Assembly: GCA_050943135.1 (NCBI GenBank) | Contig: JBMNOP010000006.1 | Location: forward strand, 1 to 64,000 | Origin: RUG695 sp050943135 | GTDB lineage: Bacteria > Planctomycetota > Planctomycetia > Pirellulales > Thermoguttaceae | Direction: 5' to 3' | DNA length: 64,000 bases | Shown: positions 35,128-44,164 of the stretch, one piece after another | Layout: each line of letters starts with the position of its first letter | How positions within the stretch are numbered: position 1 is the first letter of the stretch | Translations under genes and position numbers: made by a program | The notes under the pieces: model-generated | The model's database searches: none | Seen by the model: the letters and a program-made list of their open reading frames with translations, nothing else | What the model was told of the DNA's origin: nothing

Positions 35128-38100
35128 CTACTCTTCGAGGATCACGCGGATCCCGACATTGTAGACTTTCTGCCACGGCAGGTAACCGTAACGTGTCGCG
35201 CTTCCGGTAACCTTCGGCCGATCGGCCCAGGATCCGCCACGGGCGGTCTTCTTGGCCGAGGTGTCGCCGTCGTTCCGTCCGTCGCTTTCGACATACGGAT
35301 ATGCCTTGTAATCGCTCTGGGTCCATTCCGAGACGTTCCCGATCATATCGTACAGCCCCCACGCATTCGGTTGGGTCTGTGCGACGTAATCGACGACAAA
35401 CCAATTGTCCTTGAACCGGTCGTCACGAAGCGGGAAAACGCTATCTTCCGGATACGGATTGCGTGCGTGAATCGTCGCCGGACCTTCCCAGGTGGCGTAG
35501 AGGAAACGGCGATCGCTGTCGGCCAGGTTGGCATAGGGAGAGAAGTCGGCCTCGAAAGGACCAAAGAAGAACTTCTCGCCGCTACCGGCACGGGCGGCCC
35601 ATTCCCACTGCGCCTCGGTCGGAAGCGCGGCGGCGCAGTTATGCGTCTCGCTCAGCCAATCGACGAATTCCCGGGCCTCTAACCAGCTGACGCGGGCCAC
35701 AGGCTGCTTCGGGTGGTTGGCGATGTAGCCGGGAACGATATGGTCTTTCCCATGTTCGTCGTGGTAACGGGTGTCGTGATTCGGATTGAACGCGGCAAAC
35801 TGCTCGTTCGTAATTTCGGTCTTCGACATCCAGAACGGTTTTTCGATGGTGACGACATTCCGCGGGTTTTCATCGGGATAACCGTCGAGCGAGCCCATCA
35901 CCAGGGTTCCGGCGGGGATCCGAACAAAGTCGATCACCGCTCCGTTTGCGAGCTCGATTCTCTTTTCCGCGGCACCCCCGGCCAAAGCCTGCTCCTGGAG
36001 CTGCTTGGCCTTTACCTCGTCGAAGGGCCAGTTTTCGGCCGAAAGGGTGTCGGTTGGTTTCTCGAACGGTTCCGGCTCAATGAATTCCGGAGCCGGCTTA
36101 CCGCGAACCTCTTCGAGGAGCTTATCGAAACCGCCCTCGTAATCTTCCGAAACACCGGCGTAGAGCTCGGAAAGTTCCAGACGACGTTTTGCCTGTTCGG
36201 GGCGATCCCACTTCCCGCGCCACGGCGCGTTCATGTCGATCCAGGAAGCAATACGATGTTTCGCCTCTTCGTCGAGTTTGACATTGTAGTGTCCCTTTTC
36301 GACGAGCATCTTCCAGAGTTCACTGGTCGAAACGTGGAATTCATACGGAGGCAACACGTCCATATCCGTTTCCGGACCGGGGCGATGAACGAACGGATGA
36401 ATGTTGTCATACGCCTTGCGCGGTTCGGCAAACGAAGGAGTTTCGTCTTTTGTGCCGTCGTGACAACCGATGCAGTATTTCAGCACGACGTCATAGTAGA
36501 GTTCCGTTTCGAACGCCATCGAACGGCGAGGTCCGTAATATTCCTCGATCGGACTCGACGGACGGCGCGAAGCGCTGGTCAGCACCGCGGGGGTGATATC
36601 GAGTTGTGATTCGTGGCACCCGTTGCAGGTTGCCGCTTCGCCGGGCATGCCGACGGTCCAGGAACGCATGATCTGAACGGCGGCACCGTCTTCGTCGAGC
36701 GGAAGAATGCCGAACGCGGTGTTGGCCGGAACGGTAAAGTTTGCGCTTCCGTCCTCATCGACCGGAACCGTGCCGAGAACCTGCTTGATATCCCAGCTGC
36801 TCTGTACCCCGACCGACTCATGCCCACCGCTGTCCAGGTAACAGAAGTGATAGGCAAACAGGAGGAGTTTTTTGATTGTCCCGGGAGGAACCCCCCTGGT
36901 TCCCGCCCCGTTATAGACATCGGTGATGAACATGGTCGCCATGTCGGTGTTCTTGGCGCGGCGGTCCTGAATCACCGGCGGCACCGGTTGTTCTTTGATC
37001 GGGGTCGGCCAGAAGAGTCCCTGCCCTTCAATCTCGGTGATCAGGGTCAGATTGCTGAACGTGTCGGCCAAGTAAATACCGAAGGTTCCCGGACGTTCTG
37101 CCATTTCACAGTTGACCAACACATATTCACCACCCAGCGGATAGGGAAAGATGAAGTTGTAACGCAGACCGGTCGATTGGGTATCCACAACGTTTCCGAC
37201 CACATCGTCGCCTCGGCGGGGGATTTCTGCGTAGAAACCGGTCACTTCGAAAGGAAGTACTTCCGGATGTGCGTCGAACTGCGAAAGAGGTTCCCCCCAT
37301 TCTTTGGTTTCCGGATGGTAACGGAACGGGTACTTCCGACCGACGGTCGGGTCGATGATCAGAAGACGCCCGGTGTCGCCGCGGCCGTGATGCCCACCGC
37401 CGATCCCAACAATGCGCGACGAATCGGGAAACTCCCGGGCATGTTTAAATGCGGTCGGAAAATAAGAGCCGCTGCCGTAGAGCTCGGCCTGATTGGTTCC
37501 GTCCGGATTCATGTGGAATAGAATACGACTGTAATAATGCATGATGTCGCTGTATTCCCAGCGCAAATACATGATCCGCCCGTTTTTGAGCGGGGTCGGA
37601 TGCCAGTCGGAATCCTGCTCGAAGGTGAGCTGACGGACGCGCTTCGTTTCCGGATCGATTTTGTAGATGTTTGCCATCAGGTCGCTGCCGTTGATACACG
37701 GGAGCCCCTGAAGGCCCGCGTTCGAACAGCTGATGATCGTCCCATCGGGGGCGTAGCAGGCGTCGAAGAAGTTGACATCGGGCTGGTCGGTCGGGGAGAG
37801 ACATTTGAGATTTTTCCCATCAAGCCCGACTTCGAAAATGGCCCAGTTGCCGTTATCCTCGGAAATACTGGTAAAGAGAACGCGTTTCCCATCCCAGTGG
37901 AGTTCCGGCTCACAGATCGGCCGCGAATTCGCCGGGCGGAAGAACGGTTTGATTTCCGGTTTGTCGCTCCGCAGATTGTCGACGGTGGCGAATTCCGTGT
38001 CCCAAGACCCCCGCGAGATATTCAGGATGGTCAGGAAGTTGTCGTTCGGCGCGGGAATGCGGCCGGCACGTACCACAAGAAGTTTCATGTCGTCGAGGAG

Positions 38101-38424
38101 GGGGTTGGCCAAAAGGGCCCTGCGGCGGAACGCGTCGAACCGCTCCTGCCATGCGGCGTCGTGTTGCGGTTCGGCCTCGAGGGCATCGAGTTCGTCAAGA
38201 TATGTTTCTCCGTCGGCGTAATGGTCACCGAAACGGTCGATCATGTCTTCGATGGCGGCGCGAACCGAATCAACGGTATTGACCGGGTAATCGTTGTTAT
38301 TCCCCGCCAGCCAGTTGTCGCCGTCACCGTCGGCACGACCGACCGAGAAGACCAAGGCGCAGCAGACCGTTGCCGAGATCATGACCGCGCACTTCCAAAA
38401 TTTTCCGAATGAAAACAGAGACAT
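35128..38424 (-). CDS. exported haem c / FGE-domain protein, hydrazine-synthase-alpha-like
   Basis: 1098 residues from the ATG at 38424 (GGGGGAAC upstream), with a signal peptide ending near FSVGRADG. Residues about 80-580 are a beta-propeller-like region related to the HZS-alpha middle domain and TolB/PD40 repeats (LHWDGKRVLFTSIS, DACYAPDGTIISCSNAG). Two c-type haem motifs follow, CNGCH (about 601) and CIGCH (about 650). The C-terminus (about 830-1098) is an FGE/SUMF1-type domain (IPAGTLVMGS, TNEQFAAF, LPTEAQWEWAARAG, MIGNVSEWT, RGGSWADRP). The haem parts suggest periplasmic electron transfer; many SUMF1-fold domains are not sulfatase activators, so catalysis is open. Confidence 0.8.
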   Translation of the reverse strand: MSLFSFGKFWKCAVMISATVCCALVFSVGRADGDGDNWLAGNNNDYPVNTVDSVRAAIEDMIDRFGDHYADGETYLDELDALEAEPQHDAAWQERFDAFRRRALLANPLLDDMKLLVVRAGRIPAPNDNFLTILNISRGSWDTEFATVDNLRSDKPEIKPFFRPANSRPICEPELHWDGKRVLFTSISEDNGNWAIFEVGLDGKNLKCLSPTDQPDVNFFDACYAPDGTIISCSNAGLQGLPCINGSDLMANIYKIDPETKRVRQLTFEQDSDWHPTPLKNGRIMYLRWEYSDIMHYYSRILFHMNPDGTNQAELYGSGSYFPTAFKHAREFPDSSRIVGIGGGHHGRGDTGRLLIIDPTVGRKYPFRYHPETKEWGEPLSQFDAHPEVLPFEVTGFYAEIPRRGDDVVGNVVDTQSTGLRYNFIFPYPLGGEYVLVNCEMAERPGTFGIYLADTFSNLTLITEIEGQGLFWPTPIKEQPVPPVIQDRRAKNTDMATMFITDVYNGAGTRGVPPGTIKKLLLFAYHFCYLDSGGHESVGVQSSWDIKQVLGTVPVDEDGSANFTVPANTAFGILPLDEDGAAVQIMRSWTVGMPGEAATCNGCHESQLDITPAVLTSASRRPSSPIEEYYGPRRSMAFETELYYDVVLKYCIGCHDGTKDETPSFAEPRKAYDNIHPFVHRPGPETDMDVLPPYEFHVSTSELWKMLVEKGHYNVKLDEEAKHRIASWIDMNAPWRGKWDRPEQAKRRLELSELYAGVSEDYEGGFDKLLEEVRGKPAPEFIEPEPFEKPTDTLSAENWPFDEVKAKQLQEQALAGGAAEKRIELANGAVIDFVRIPAGTLVMGSLDGYPDENPRNVVTIEKPFWMSKTEITNEQFAAFNPNHDTRYHDEHGKDHIVPGYIANHPKQPVARVSWLEAREFVDWLSETHNCAAALPTEAQWEWAARAGSGEKFFFGPFEADFSPYANLADSDRRFLYATWEGPATIHARNPYPEDSVFPLRDDRFKDNWFVVDYVAQTQPNAWGLYDMIGNVSEWTQSDYKAYPYVESDGRNDGDTSAKKTARGGSWADRPKVTGSATRYGYLPWQKVYNVGIRVILEE

Positions 38425-38483
38425 TGCTGGTGTTCCCCCTTTTTTCAAACAATGCTGGCATGTCGTTGTGTTGCGGATTTCGG

Positions 38484-39242
38484 TCACGGAGACTCTTTCG
38501 GTTCCGTTCCGAGCATCGCGGAAATTTCCGGTTCCACGGCCGCGGCCCAAAGTCGATAGCCGGCTTCGGCCGGGTGGACGCCGTCTCCCATCAGTTCGTT
38601 CGGGACACGGTTCGACTCGTCGAGCCAAAGATAGTTGATATCTTTGAGGATTACCTGCGGATCGTCACGGAGCATATCCAGAACCAGCGCGTTCGTCAGG
38701 GCGACACGGCTGCGTGTGGGGTGATCGGCTTCCGGACCGACGACGAAGGTGAAGAGGACCAGGATTTTGATGTTGGGGTAAAGGCTTTCGAGCTTCTCGA
38801 CGATCATCTTCGTCCCTTTTGCCACATCGGCTGGGTTCTGGTTGCAGGCGACCCAGAGATTGTTGATCCCGATCAAAAGCATCGCGGCTTTCGGTTGGAT
38901 CTTTTCCATCGGCGCGTCGTTGAGTCGCCAGAGGACGTTCCCCGTCTGATCGCCGCCGAATCCCATGTTGACGAAGTTCCGGTCACCGTAGTAGTAATCA
39001 CGCACCGGGGCACCGCTGCCGTCCCACCCATGGGTGATCGAGTCACCAATCAAGAGCAGATCGACATTCCCTTGCGCAATACGTTCTTTATTGGCTTCGT
39101 GGCGTTCTTTCCACCAGTCGGCGCCGAGGTTGTCCGAAGGGATGCAGGCCGGGGGAAGCGTGCCTTCTTCGGCAACGAGCGCTCCGAAACAGAGACAAAA
39201 AAGCGAAAGGAACAAAACCGCGGGTAAATGTAATTTTTTCAT
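38484..39242 (-). CDS. exported SGNH/GDSL-family hydrolase
   Basis: 252 residues. Signal peptide (1-24). SGNH blocks are clear: block I LLIGDSITHGW (nucleophile Ser), block II GFGGDQTGNVLWRL, block III LLIGINNLW (Asn) and block V DGVHPAEAGYRLW (Asp and His). This type resembles platelet-activating-factor acetylhydrolase-like and carbohydrate esterase (CE3/CE20-like) enzymes; a deacetylase of glycans is plausible. It lies 59 bp upstream of the haem/FGE gene on the same strand and may be cotranscribed. Confidence 0.88.
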   Translation of the reverse strand: MKKLHLPAVLFLSLFCLCFGALVAEEGTLPPACIPSDNLGADWWKERHEANKERIAQGNVDLLLIGDSITHGWDGSGAPVRDYYYGDRNFVNMGFGGDQTGNVLWRLNDAPMEKIQPKAAMLLIGINNLWVACNQNPADVAKGTKMIVEKLESLYPNIKILVLFTFVVGPEADHPTRSRVALTNALVLDMLRDDPQVILKDINYLWLDESNRVPNELMGDGVHPAEAGYRLWAAAVEPEISAMLGTEPKESP

Positions 39243-39439
39243 GGTGTTACCAATCTGTCGGATCCGAAGGGGTGCGGCGCCCTGCCGACACCCTTTCGGA
39301 CAATTCCAAGCCTAAAAGACGATACCCGAAAATCACGTCCTGAGAAGGGGGGAAAGGGTATTTCGGGGATCGCCGCGAAACCTTCGCCCGCGCCGCGGGC
39401 GAAACGATTAAAGAGGGTATGCCGGGACGCAGACCGAAC

Positions 39440-40912
39440 TCAGACGTCGATATTGTCGTATCCGGGCCGGTACTTCGGACGAACCAGTTCGGCAACCCCC
39501 TTGGTCTTGAGCGAATCGAGGTTCTTGACAATGAGATTTTCGGCATCCCATTCGATCTTTTCACCCCATTTGCCCGGTTCGGCAGCAGCCCAAACGGCGA
39601 GGTTCCCCAGCAGAATCGTCTCGGTAAGCGGACCGGCGTGATTCGGGAAGTTCGACCAGCAGATCTCCGGTTTGCCTTCCCAGATGGCGGTGAACCATTC
39701 CAGCTTGTGGCGGGCATCGCCATCAGGAGCCTTTTCGTCGGTCGGCGCGATCACGAATTCGGTCTGATCCTCCGGAAGACGCGGAATTTCTGCGCCCCCT
39801 TCGGCGTGGAACATACCGTCGTAACCCGCGCCCCTTTCGCCGATGGCAAAGGTTTCGTTGACATCGGTGAAATCGAATCCGTATTTCTTACCGAGTTCCG
39901 GTGCCGGCGTTTGACTGCTGTCATACCAATAGAGGGTAAGCGGACCGCGCCAATCGTTGGCGGGGAACTCGAACTTCGAAATCGACTGGGCCGGGAAACT
40001 ATTGAAATCGTGCCCTGTGCTGGTAGCGACCACACTCGTCGGATTTTTCAGTTGCAGCCCCTTGAAGATCATGTTGACATTATGGCATGCCATGTCACCG
40101 AGGGCACCGGTCCCGAAATCCCACCAGCCGCGCCAGGCGAATGTGTGGTACAGACCGGGCCAGTATTCGCGTGTCGGCGCGGTGCCGAGCCAAAGATTCC
40201 AGTCGACGTTCGTCAGGGCGCTTTCGATCTGCGCTTGTTTCTCGGCGATTTCATCGTCGGCAATCTCGGGGTCTTCTTCTCGGATCTGTTTGCTGAACTT
40301 TTCGAGTGTCATGTCGCGGTTCGGACCCTGCGGCCAGATCGGTCGGTCGGTCATGACGTGAACCTCATTGATCTCGCCCAGGATCCCGGCGCGGTACTGC
40401 GCCGCGTTTTTCCGCAGGTCGTTGGAGACGCTTCCCTGGTTCCCCATCTGCGTGCAGACGCCGGCCTCCTTGGCAAGATTGCCGAGGTATCGGGCTTCGC
40501 CGATGGTACGGGTGAGAGGTTTCTGCGTATAGCAGTGCTTCTTGGCCTTCAGGCCCATCGCGGTGATGACCGTGTGCATGTGGTCGGTGGTTGAACAGGT
40601 CAGTGCGTCGAATCGGTCGCCCATGTCGGCAAACAGTTCGCGGAAATCAATGTAGCGTTTCGCGTCGGGGAAATTTTCACCCATGCTGTTCAGGATGTTC
40701 TTGTCGACATCGCAAAGGGCAACCACCTTGCCGAACAAACCGGCTTGCTGGATATCGCTCCTGCCTTTGCCGCCGACACCGATTCCGGCGACCGCAACAC
40801 TTTGCAGTGCCGAGGCACGGGCGATTTTCCTATGGTTGCCGCTGGCAACCAGATAACCGGCACCGGCAACCGTCGATGTTTTGAGAAAATCTCGGCGTGT
40901 GGCTTTTTTCAT
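39440..40912 (-). CDS. Tat-exported Gfo/Idh/MocA oxidoreductase (copy 2)
   Basis: 490 residues. A twin-arginine signal (TRRDFLKTSTVAGAG) is followed by a Rossmann fold (VAVAGIGVGGKGRSDI) and the family's KHCYTQKPLTRTIGEARYL motif, with the catalytic Lys kept in QKPL where many relatives have EKP. The C-terminal alpha/beta domain binds the sugar. Such periplasmic NAD(P)-dependent proteins oxidise or epimerise sugars and related compounds. GAGGA precedes the ATG. It lies 133 bp after its paralogue, behind a terminator, so it probably has its own transcript. Confidence 0.92.
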   Translation of the reverse strand: MKKATRRDFLKTSTVAGAGYLVASGNHRKIARASALQSVAVAGIGVGGKGRSDIQQAGLFGKVVALCDVDKNILNSMGENFPDAKRYIDFRELFADMGDRFDALTCSTTDHMHTVITAMGLKAKKHCYTQKPLTRTIGEARYLGNLAKEAGVCTQMGNQGSVSNDLRKNAAQYRAGILGEINEVHVMTDRPIWPQGPNRDMTLEKFSKQIREEDPEIADDEIAEKQAQIESALTNVDWNLWLGTAPTREYWPGLYHTFAWRGWWDFGTGALGDMACHNVNMIFKGLQLKNPTSVVATSTGHDFNSFPAQSISKFEFPANDWRGPLTLYWYDSSQTPAPELGKKYGFDFTDVNETFAIGERGAGYDGMFHAEGGAEIPRLPEDQTEFVIAPTDEKAPDGDARHKLEWFTAIWEGKPEICWSNFPNHAGPLTETILLGNLAVWAAAEPGKWGEKIEWDAENLIVKNLDSLKTKGVAELVRPKYRPGYDNIDV

Positions 40913-40952
40913 ACGGCATTCCTCAGTGGATGATACGGGGGTTCACACTAAA

Positions 40953-40993
40953 AACGGAATCAGGGAGAAAATAAGGTTCTCTCTGATCCCGTT
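40953..40993 (-). terminator. terminator of the upstream Gfo/Idh/MocA gene
   Basis: A 16-position stem (AACGG.ATCAG.GAGA with its complement, one mismatch and one G-U) followed on the minus strand by TTTTT. Lies 53 bp after the stop of the 41046-42521 gene. Confidence 0.75.
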
Positions 40994-41045
40994 ATCTTCA
41001 AACGAATGACTGTTTGTCACAGATTGCTTGTTAAAGGTATCAGGC

Positions 41046-42521
41046 TCAGACTTCGATGTTGTCGTAACCCGGTTGGTACCGCGGACGAACCAATTCGGCC
41101 ACGCCCGGAGTCTTGAGGGAGTCGAGGTTCTTGACAATAAGGCTTTCGGCGTCCCATTCGATCTTTTCGCCTCTTTTACCGGCTTCTGCGGCTGCCCAAA
41201 CGGCAAGGTTCCCGAGGAGAATCGTCTCGGTAAGCGGACCGCCACGGTCGGTGAAGTTCGCCCAGCAGAGTTCCGGTTTGCCTTCCCACATCGCGGTGAA
41301 CCATTCGAGCTGGTTGCGGTGGTCGAAGTCGCCTTCATACGCGGGTGCTACGGGGAATTCGACACCCGGAAGTTCTTCGAGGTCGGCGCCGCCTTCGGCC
41401 TTGAGCACGTAGCTCCCGCCGTAGTCGCTCGGGGAGAAGAGAACACCCTTTTCACCGATGATCAGCGCGCCGCTGTCGGAAGACCCGATACCGTACTTGT
41501 CGAAAAGTTCGTGCGGCGGGGTTTGTTTGCAATCGTACCAGGTGTAGGGGAGAGGACCGCGCCAATCGTTGGCGGGGAATTCATACCAAATACGGCTCGA
41601 AGCCGGGAAGCTGTTGTAGTCGTGACCGGAGCTTTCGGCAATCACGCTGGTCGGGTTCTTCAGTTCGCAAGCCGCATAGGGAAGGTTGGCGGTATGGCAG
41701 GCCATGTCGCCGAGGGCCCCGGAACCGAAATCCCACCAGCCGCGCCACGAGAAGGAGTGATAAATGCCCGGCCAGTATTCACGGTAAGGAGCGGTGCCGA
41801 GCCAGAGGTCCCAATCGAGGGTTTCGAGGGCCTTTGCGATTTGGGCTTCCTTTTCGGCGATTTCGTCTTCGGCGATTTCAGGATCTTCCTCTTGGATCTG
41901 CTTGCTGAACTTTTCGAGCGTCATGTCACGATTCGGCCCCTGCGGCCAAACAGGACGGTTCGTCCAAACATGGACCTCTTTCAGTTCCCCAAGGACACCG
42001 GCGCGGACCTGGGCGGCTCCGCGACGGACGGAATCAAGCGCGCTTCCCTGGTTCCCCATCTGCGTGCAGACGCCGGCCGCCTTGGCAAGATTGCCGAGGT
42101 AACGGGCTTCGCCGATGGTACGGGTGAGCGGCTTCTGCGTATAGCAGTGCTTCTTGGCCTTCAGGCCCATCGCCGATATGGCGGTGTGCATATGGTCGGT
42201 CGTCGAACAGGTCAGTGCGTCGAATTTATCGCCCATGTCGGCAAACATGTCACGAAAATCGACAAAGGTTTTGGCATCCGGAAAGTTCGAGGCCTGGCCT
42301 TCGAGGGTGTTTTTGTCAACGTCGCAGAGCGCAACGATTTTTCCGTAGGTCGCGGCAATGTTGACATCACCGCTCCCCTTGCCGCCGACACCGACACTGG
42401 CGACGGCAACCGACTGCAAAGCGCTGGCGCGTGCAACTTTGTGCGCGTTACCCGCGCCGACCATAAATCCGGCACCTGCGACGGTGGCCGTCTTAAGAAA
42501 ATCACGACGTGTTGTTCTCAT
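41046..42521 (-). CDS. Tat-exported Gfo/Idh/MocA oxidoreductase (copy 1)
   Basis: 491-residue paralogue of the next gene downstream, same architecture: twin-arginine signal (TRRDFLKTATVAGAG), Rossmann motif (VAVASVGVGGKGSGDV), KKHCYTQKPL, and the conserved TREYWPG-like and WWDFGSGALGDMACH segments; the last holds the Asp and His typical of the active site. AAGGAG lies nine bases before the ATG. The C-termini of both copies end in nearly the same words (PGYDNIEV, PGYDNIDV). Tandem duplication is clear; substrates are unknown. Confidence 0.92.
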   Translation of the reverse strand: MRTTRRDFLKTATVAGAGFMVGAGNAHKVARASALQSVAVASVGVGGKGSGDVNIAATYGKIVALCDVDKNTLEGQASNFPDAKTFVDFRDMFADMGDKFDALTCSTTDHMHTAISAMGLKAKKHCYTQKPLTRTIGEARYLGNLAKAAGVCTQMGNQGSALDSVRRGAAQVRAGVLGELKEVHVWTNRPVWPQGPNRDMTLEKFSKQIQEEDPEIAEDEIAEKEAQIAKALETLDWDLWLGTAPYREYWPGIYHSFSWRGWWDFGSGALGDMACHTANLPYAACELKNPTSVIAESSGHDYNSFPASSRIWYEFPANDWRGPLPYTWYDCKQTPPHELFDKYGIGSSDSGALIIGEKGVLFSPSDYGGSYVLKAEGGADLEELPGVEFPVAPAYEGDFDHRNQLEWFTAMWEGKPELCWANFTDRGGPLTETILLGNLAVWAAAEAGKRGEKIEWDAESLIVKNLDSLKTPGVAELVRPRYQPGYDNIEV

Positions 42522-42742
42522 TTGGGGTACTCCTTAATAATAAATCTATCGCGAAAAACGAAAAACACTTTTCCGGATGGTATTGATTCTTGTCGGTACG
42601 TTCTCATTCAGACTAACCGGCAAATCTTCAGTATACTCACCTTCTTAACTATTTTAACAGCACGGAAGGTCGAATTCCACTATTTCGGGGTTATTTTTTG
42701 AATTTTTATGGAAAGTTCCCTCGTTTACCCCTCTTTACCCCT

Positions 42743-43765
42743 CTAGTTGCGCACCAAACCGGGGTAAACGTCGAGATCGAGCGGTTCGAAAAGACCGGCA
42801 CGATATCTTTCGACGGCGACTCCCCCCATAACGGCGTTATCGGTGCAAAGTTGCGGCGGGGCAACGTAGAGCCGAACCTTCCGCTTTTCGGCAGCTTTTT
42901 CGATCGCGTCGCGGAAACAGCGGTTGGCGGCGACCCCTCCCCCGACGCAGAGGGTTCCGAGCCTGGTGAGCCGGAGGGCTTCCATGGCCTTGCCGACCAA
43001 GCAGTCGACCACCGCCGCCTGGAACGAGGCGGCCAGATCGGCCACCATCTGCTCGGGAATCCCGACCGATGCGCAGTCGACCTTACCGACCCCGGCAATC
43101 TTGTAGCGAACCGCCGTTTTCAGGCCGCTGAAACTGAATTCAAGCCGGTCCGGTTCGTTCAACAGGGGACGGGGAAAAGCGTAGGCTTTCGGGTTCCCCG
43201 ACTCGGCGGCTTTCTGAATCGACGGACCTCCGGGATAAGGGAGGCCGAGCATGGCGGCAACCTTATCGAACGCTTCCCCGGCCGCATCGTCGATCGTCGT
43301 GCCGAGCGGTTCGAAATCGATCGGGCTCAGGCAACGGTACAGATTCGAATGCCCGCCGCTGACGATCATTCCGACGCAGGGAAACGGATCAATTCCATAG
43401 GCCACCTTACAGGCATAGACGTGTGCCTGCAAATGGTTGACCGCGATCAACGGCAACCGCGCCGCCAGTGCCAAAGCCTTAGCTCCCGCCAGCCCTACCA
43501 GGAGCGAGCCGGCCAGCCCCGGGGTATTGACCACCGCGACCGCGTCCAAATCTCGCAGCGCCATCGAGGCGCGGCGGAGCGTCTCGTCGATGACCGGAAG
43601 AATCCGTTCGAGATGGGCGCGCGAGGCAATCTCGGGAACAACGCCGCCGTACGGTTCGTGGAGTTTTTCCTGCGAGGCGACAACCGCACCCAAAACGTTT
43701 AGCTCATCGTCGATTACGGCCGCAGCGGTTTCGTCGCAACTCGACTCAATCGTTAATATTTTCAT
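42743..43765 (-). CDS. tsaD: tRNA N6-adenosine threonylcarbamoyltransferase TsaD
   Basis: 340 residues. Transfers the threonylcarbamoyl group to A37 of ANN-decoding tRNAs together with TsaB, TsaC and TsaE. ASKHA-fold signatures: ILTIESSCDETAAAV at the start, the metal-binding HLQAH (AVNHLQAHVYA), SGGHSNLY, and the C-terminal GGGVAANRCFRD and DNAVMGGVA. Length is standard. No other tsa gene is adjacent. Confidence 0.97.
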   Translation of the reverse strand: MKILTIESSCDETAAAVIDDELNVLGAVVASQEKLHEPYGGVVPEIASRAHLERILPVIDETLRRASMALRDLDAVAVVNTPGLAGSLLVGLAGAKALALAARLPLIAVNHLQAHVYACKVAYGIDPFPCVGMIVSGGHSNLYRCLSPIDFEPLGTTIDDAAGEAFDKVAAMLGLPYPGGPSIQKAAESGNPKAYAFPRPLLNEPDRLEFSFSGLKTAVRYKIAGVGKVDCASVGIPEQMVADLAASFQAAVVDCLVGKAMEALRLTRLGTLCVGGGVAANRCFRDAIEKAAEKRKVRLYVAPPQLCTDNAVMGGVAVERYRAGLFEPLDLDVYPGLVRN

Positions 43766-44164
43766 CGTGGGAAAGATGTTTCGATGGTTTCAAGCAATGT
43801 CGCCGGGGAAGACAGGGCCTCGCCGAAGAGGACTCTTTCGGGTTGACGCGGGGCACAGACTCGTTCCCGTGCGACATCTGCCCCCATTTTATCGCGGTCG
43901 GGTGTTTTTCCAAGCTTAGAGATGTTGTCGCCTGGTTTTTTTATGATTTTCGACCCACTACCGACTCGAACGATAAAAAATCATTCTCCGAAAATGGCGA
44001 TCCCATCCTGTGCCCTAAATTGGCGGTTACGAAATATTCATCTTGCGAGCTCTCCCCCGTTTCATTATGATTCCCCGAATTTCTCTCTTCCCCCCTTTTA
44101 CCGCGGGGCAGAGAATTGACGCGGGTGTATGAACATCGAAGAAAACGAAACCGCCGGTAAACTC
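43766..44164. other. divergent intergenic region
   Basis: 399 bp between tsaD (minus) and the TPR lipoprotein gene (plus). I see no convincing promoter or RNA. A short motif, CCCCC-n-TTTTA-y-CGCGG, occurs twice (about 43880 and 44093) with unknown meaning. Confidence 0.3.

Noticed and set aside
44129..44164. Upstream start for the TPR lipoprotein
   Set aside because: Adds a polar 12-residue stretch before the signal peptide; no ribosome-binding site supports it.
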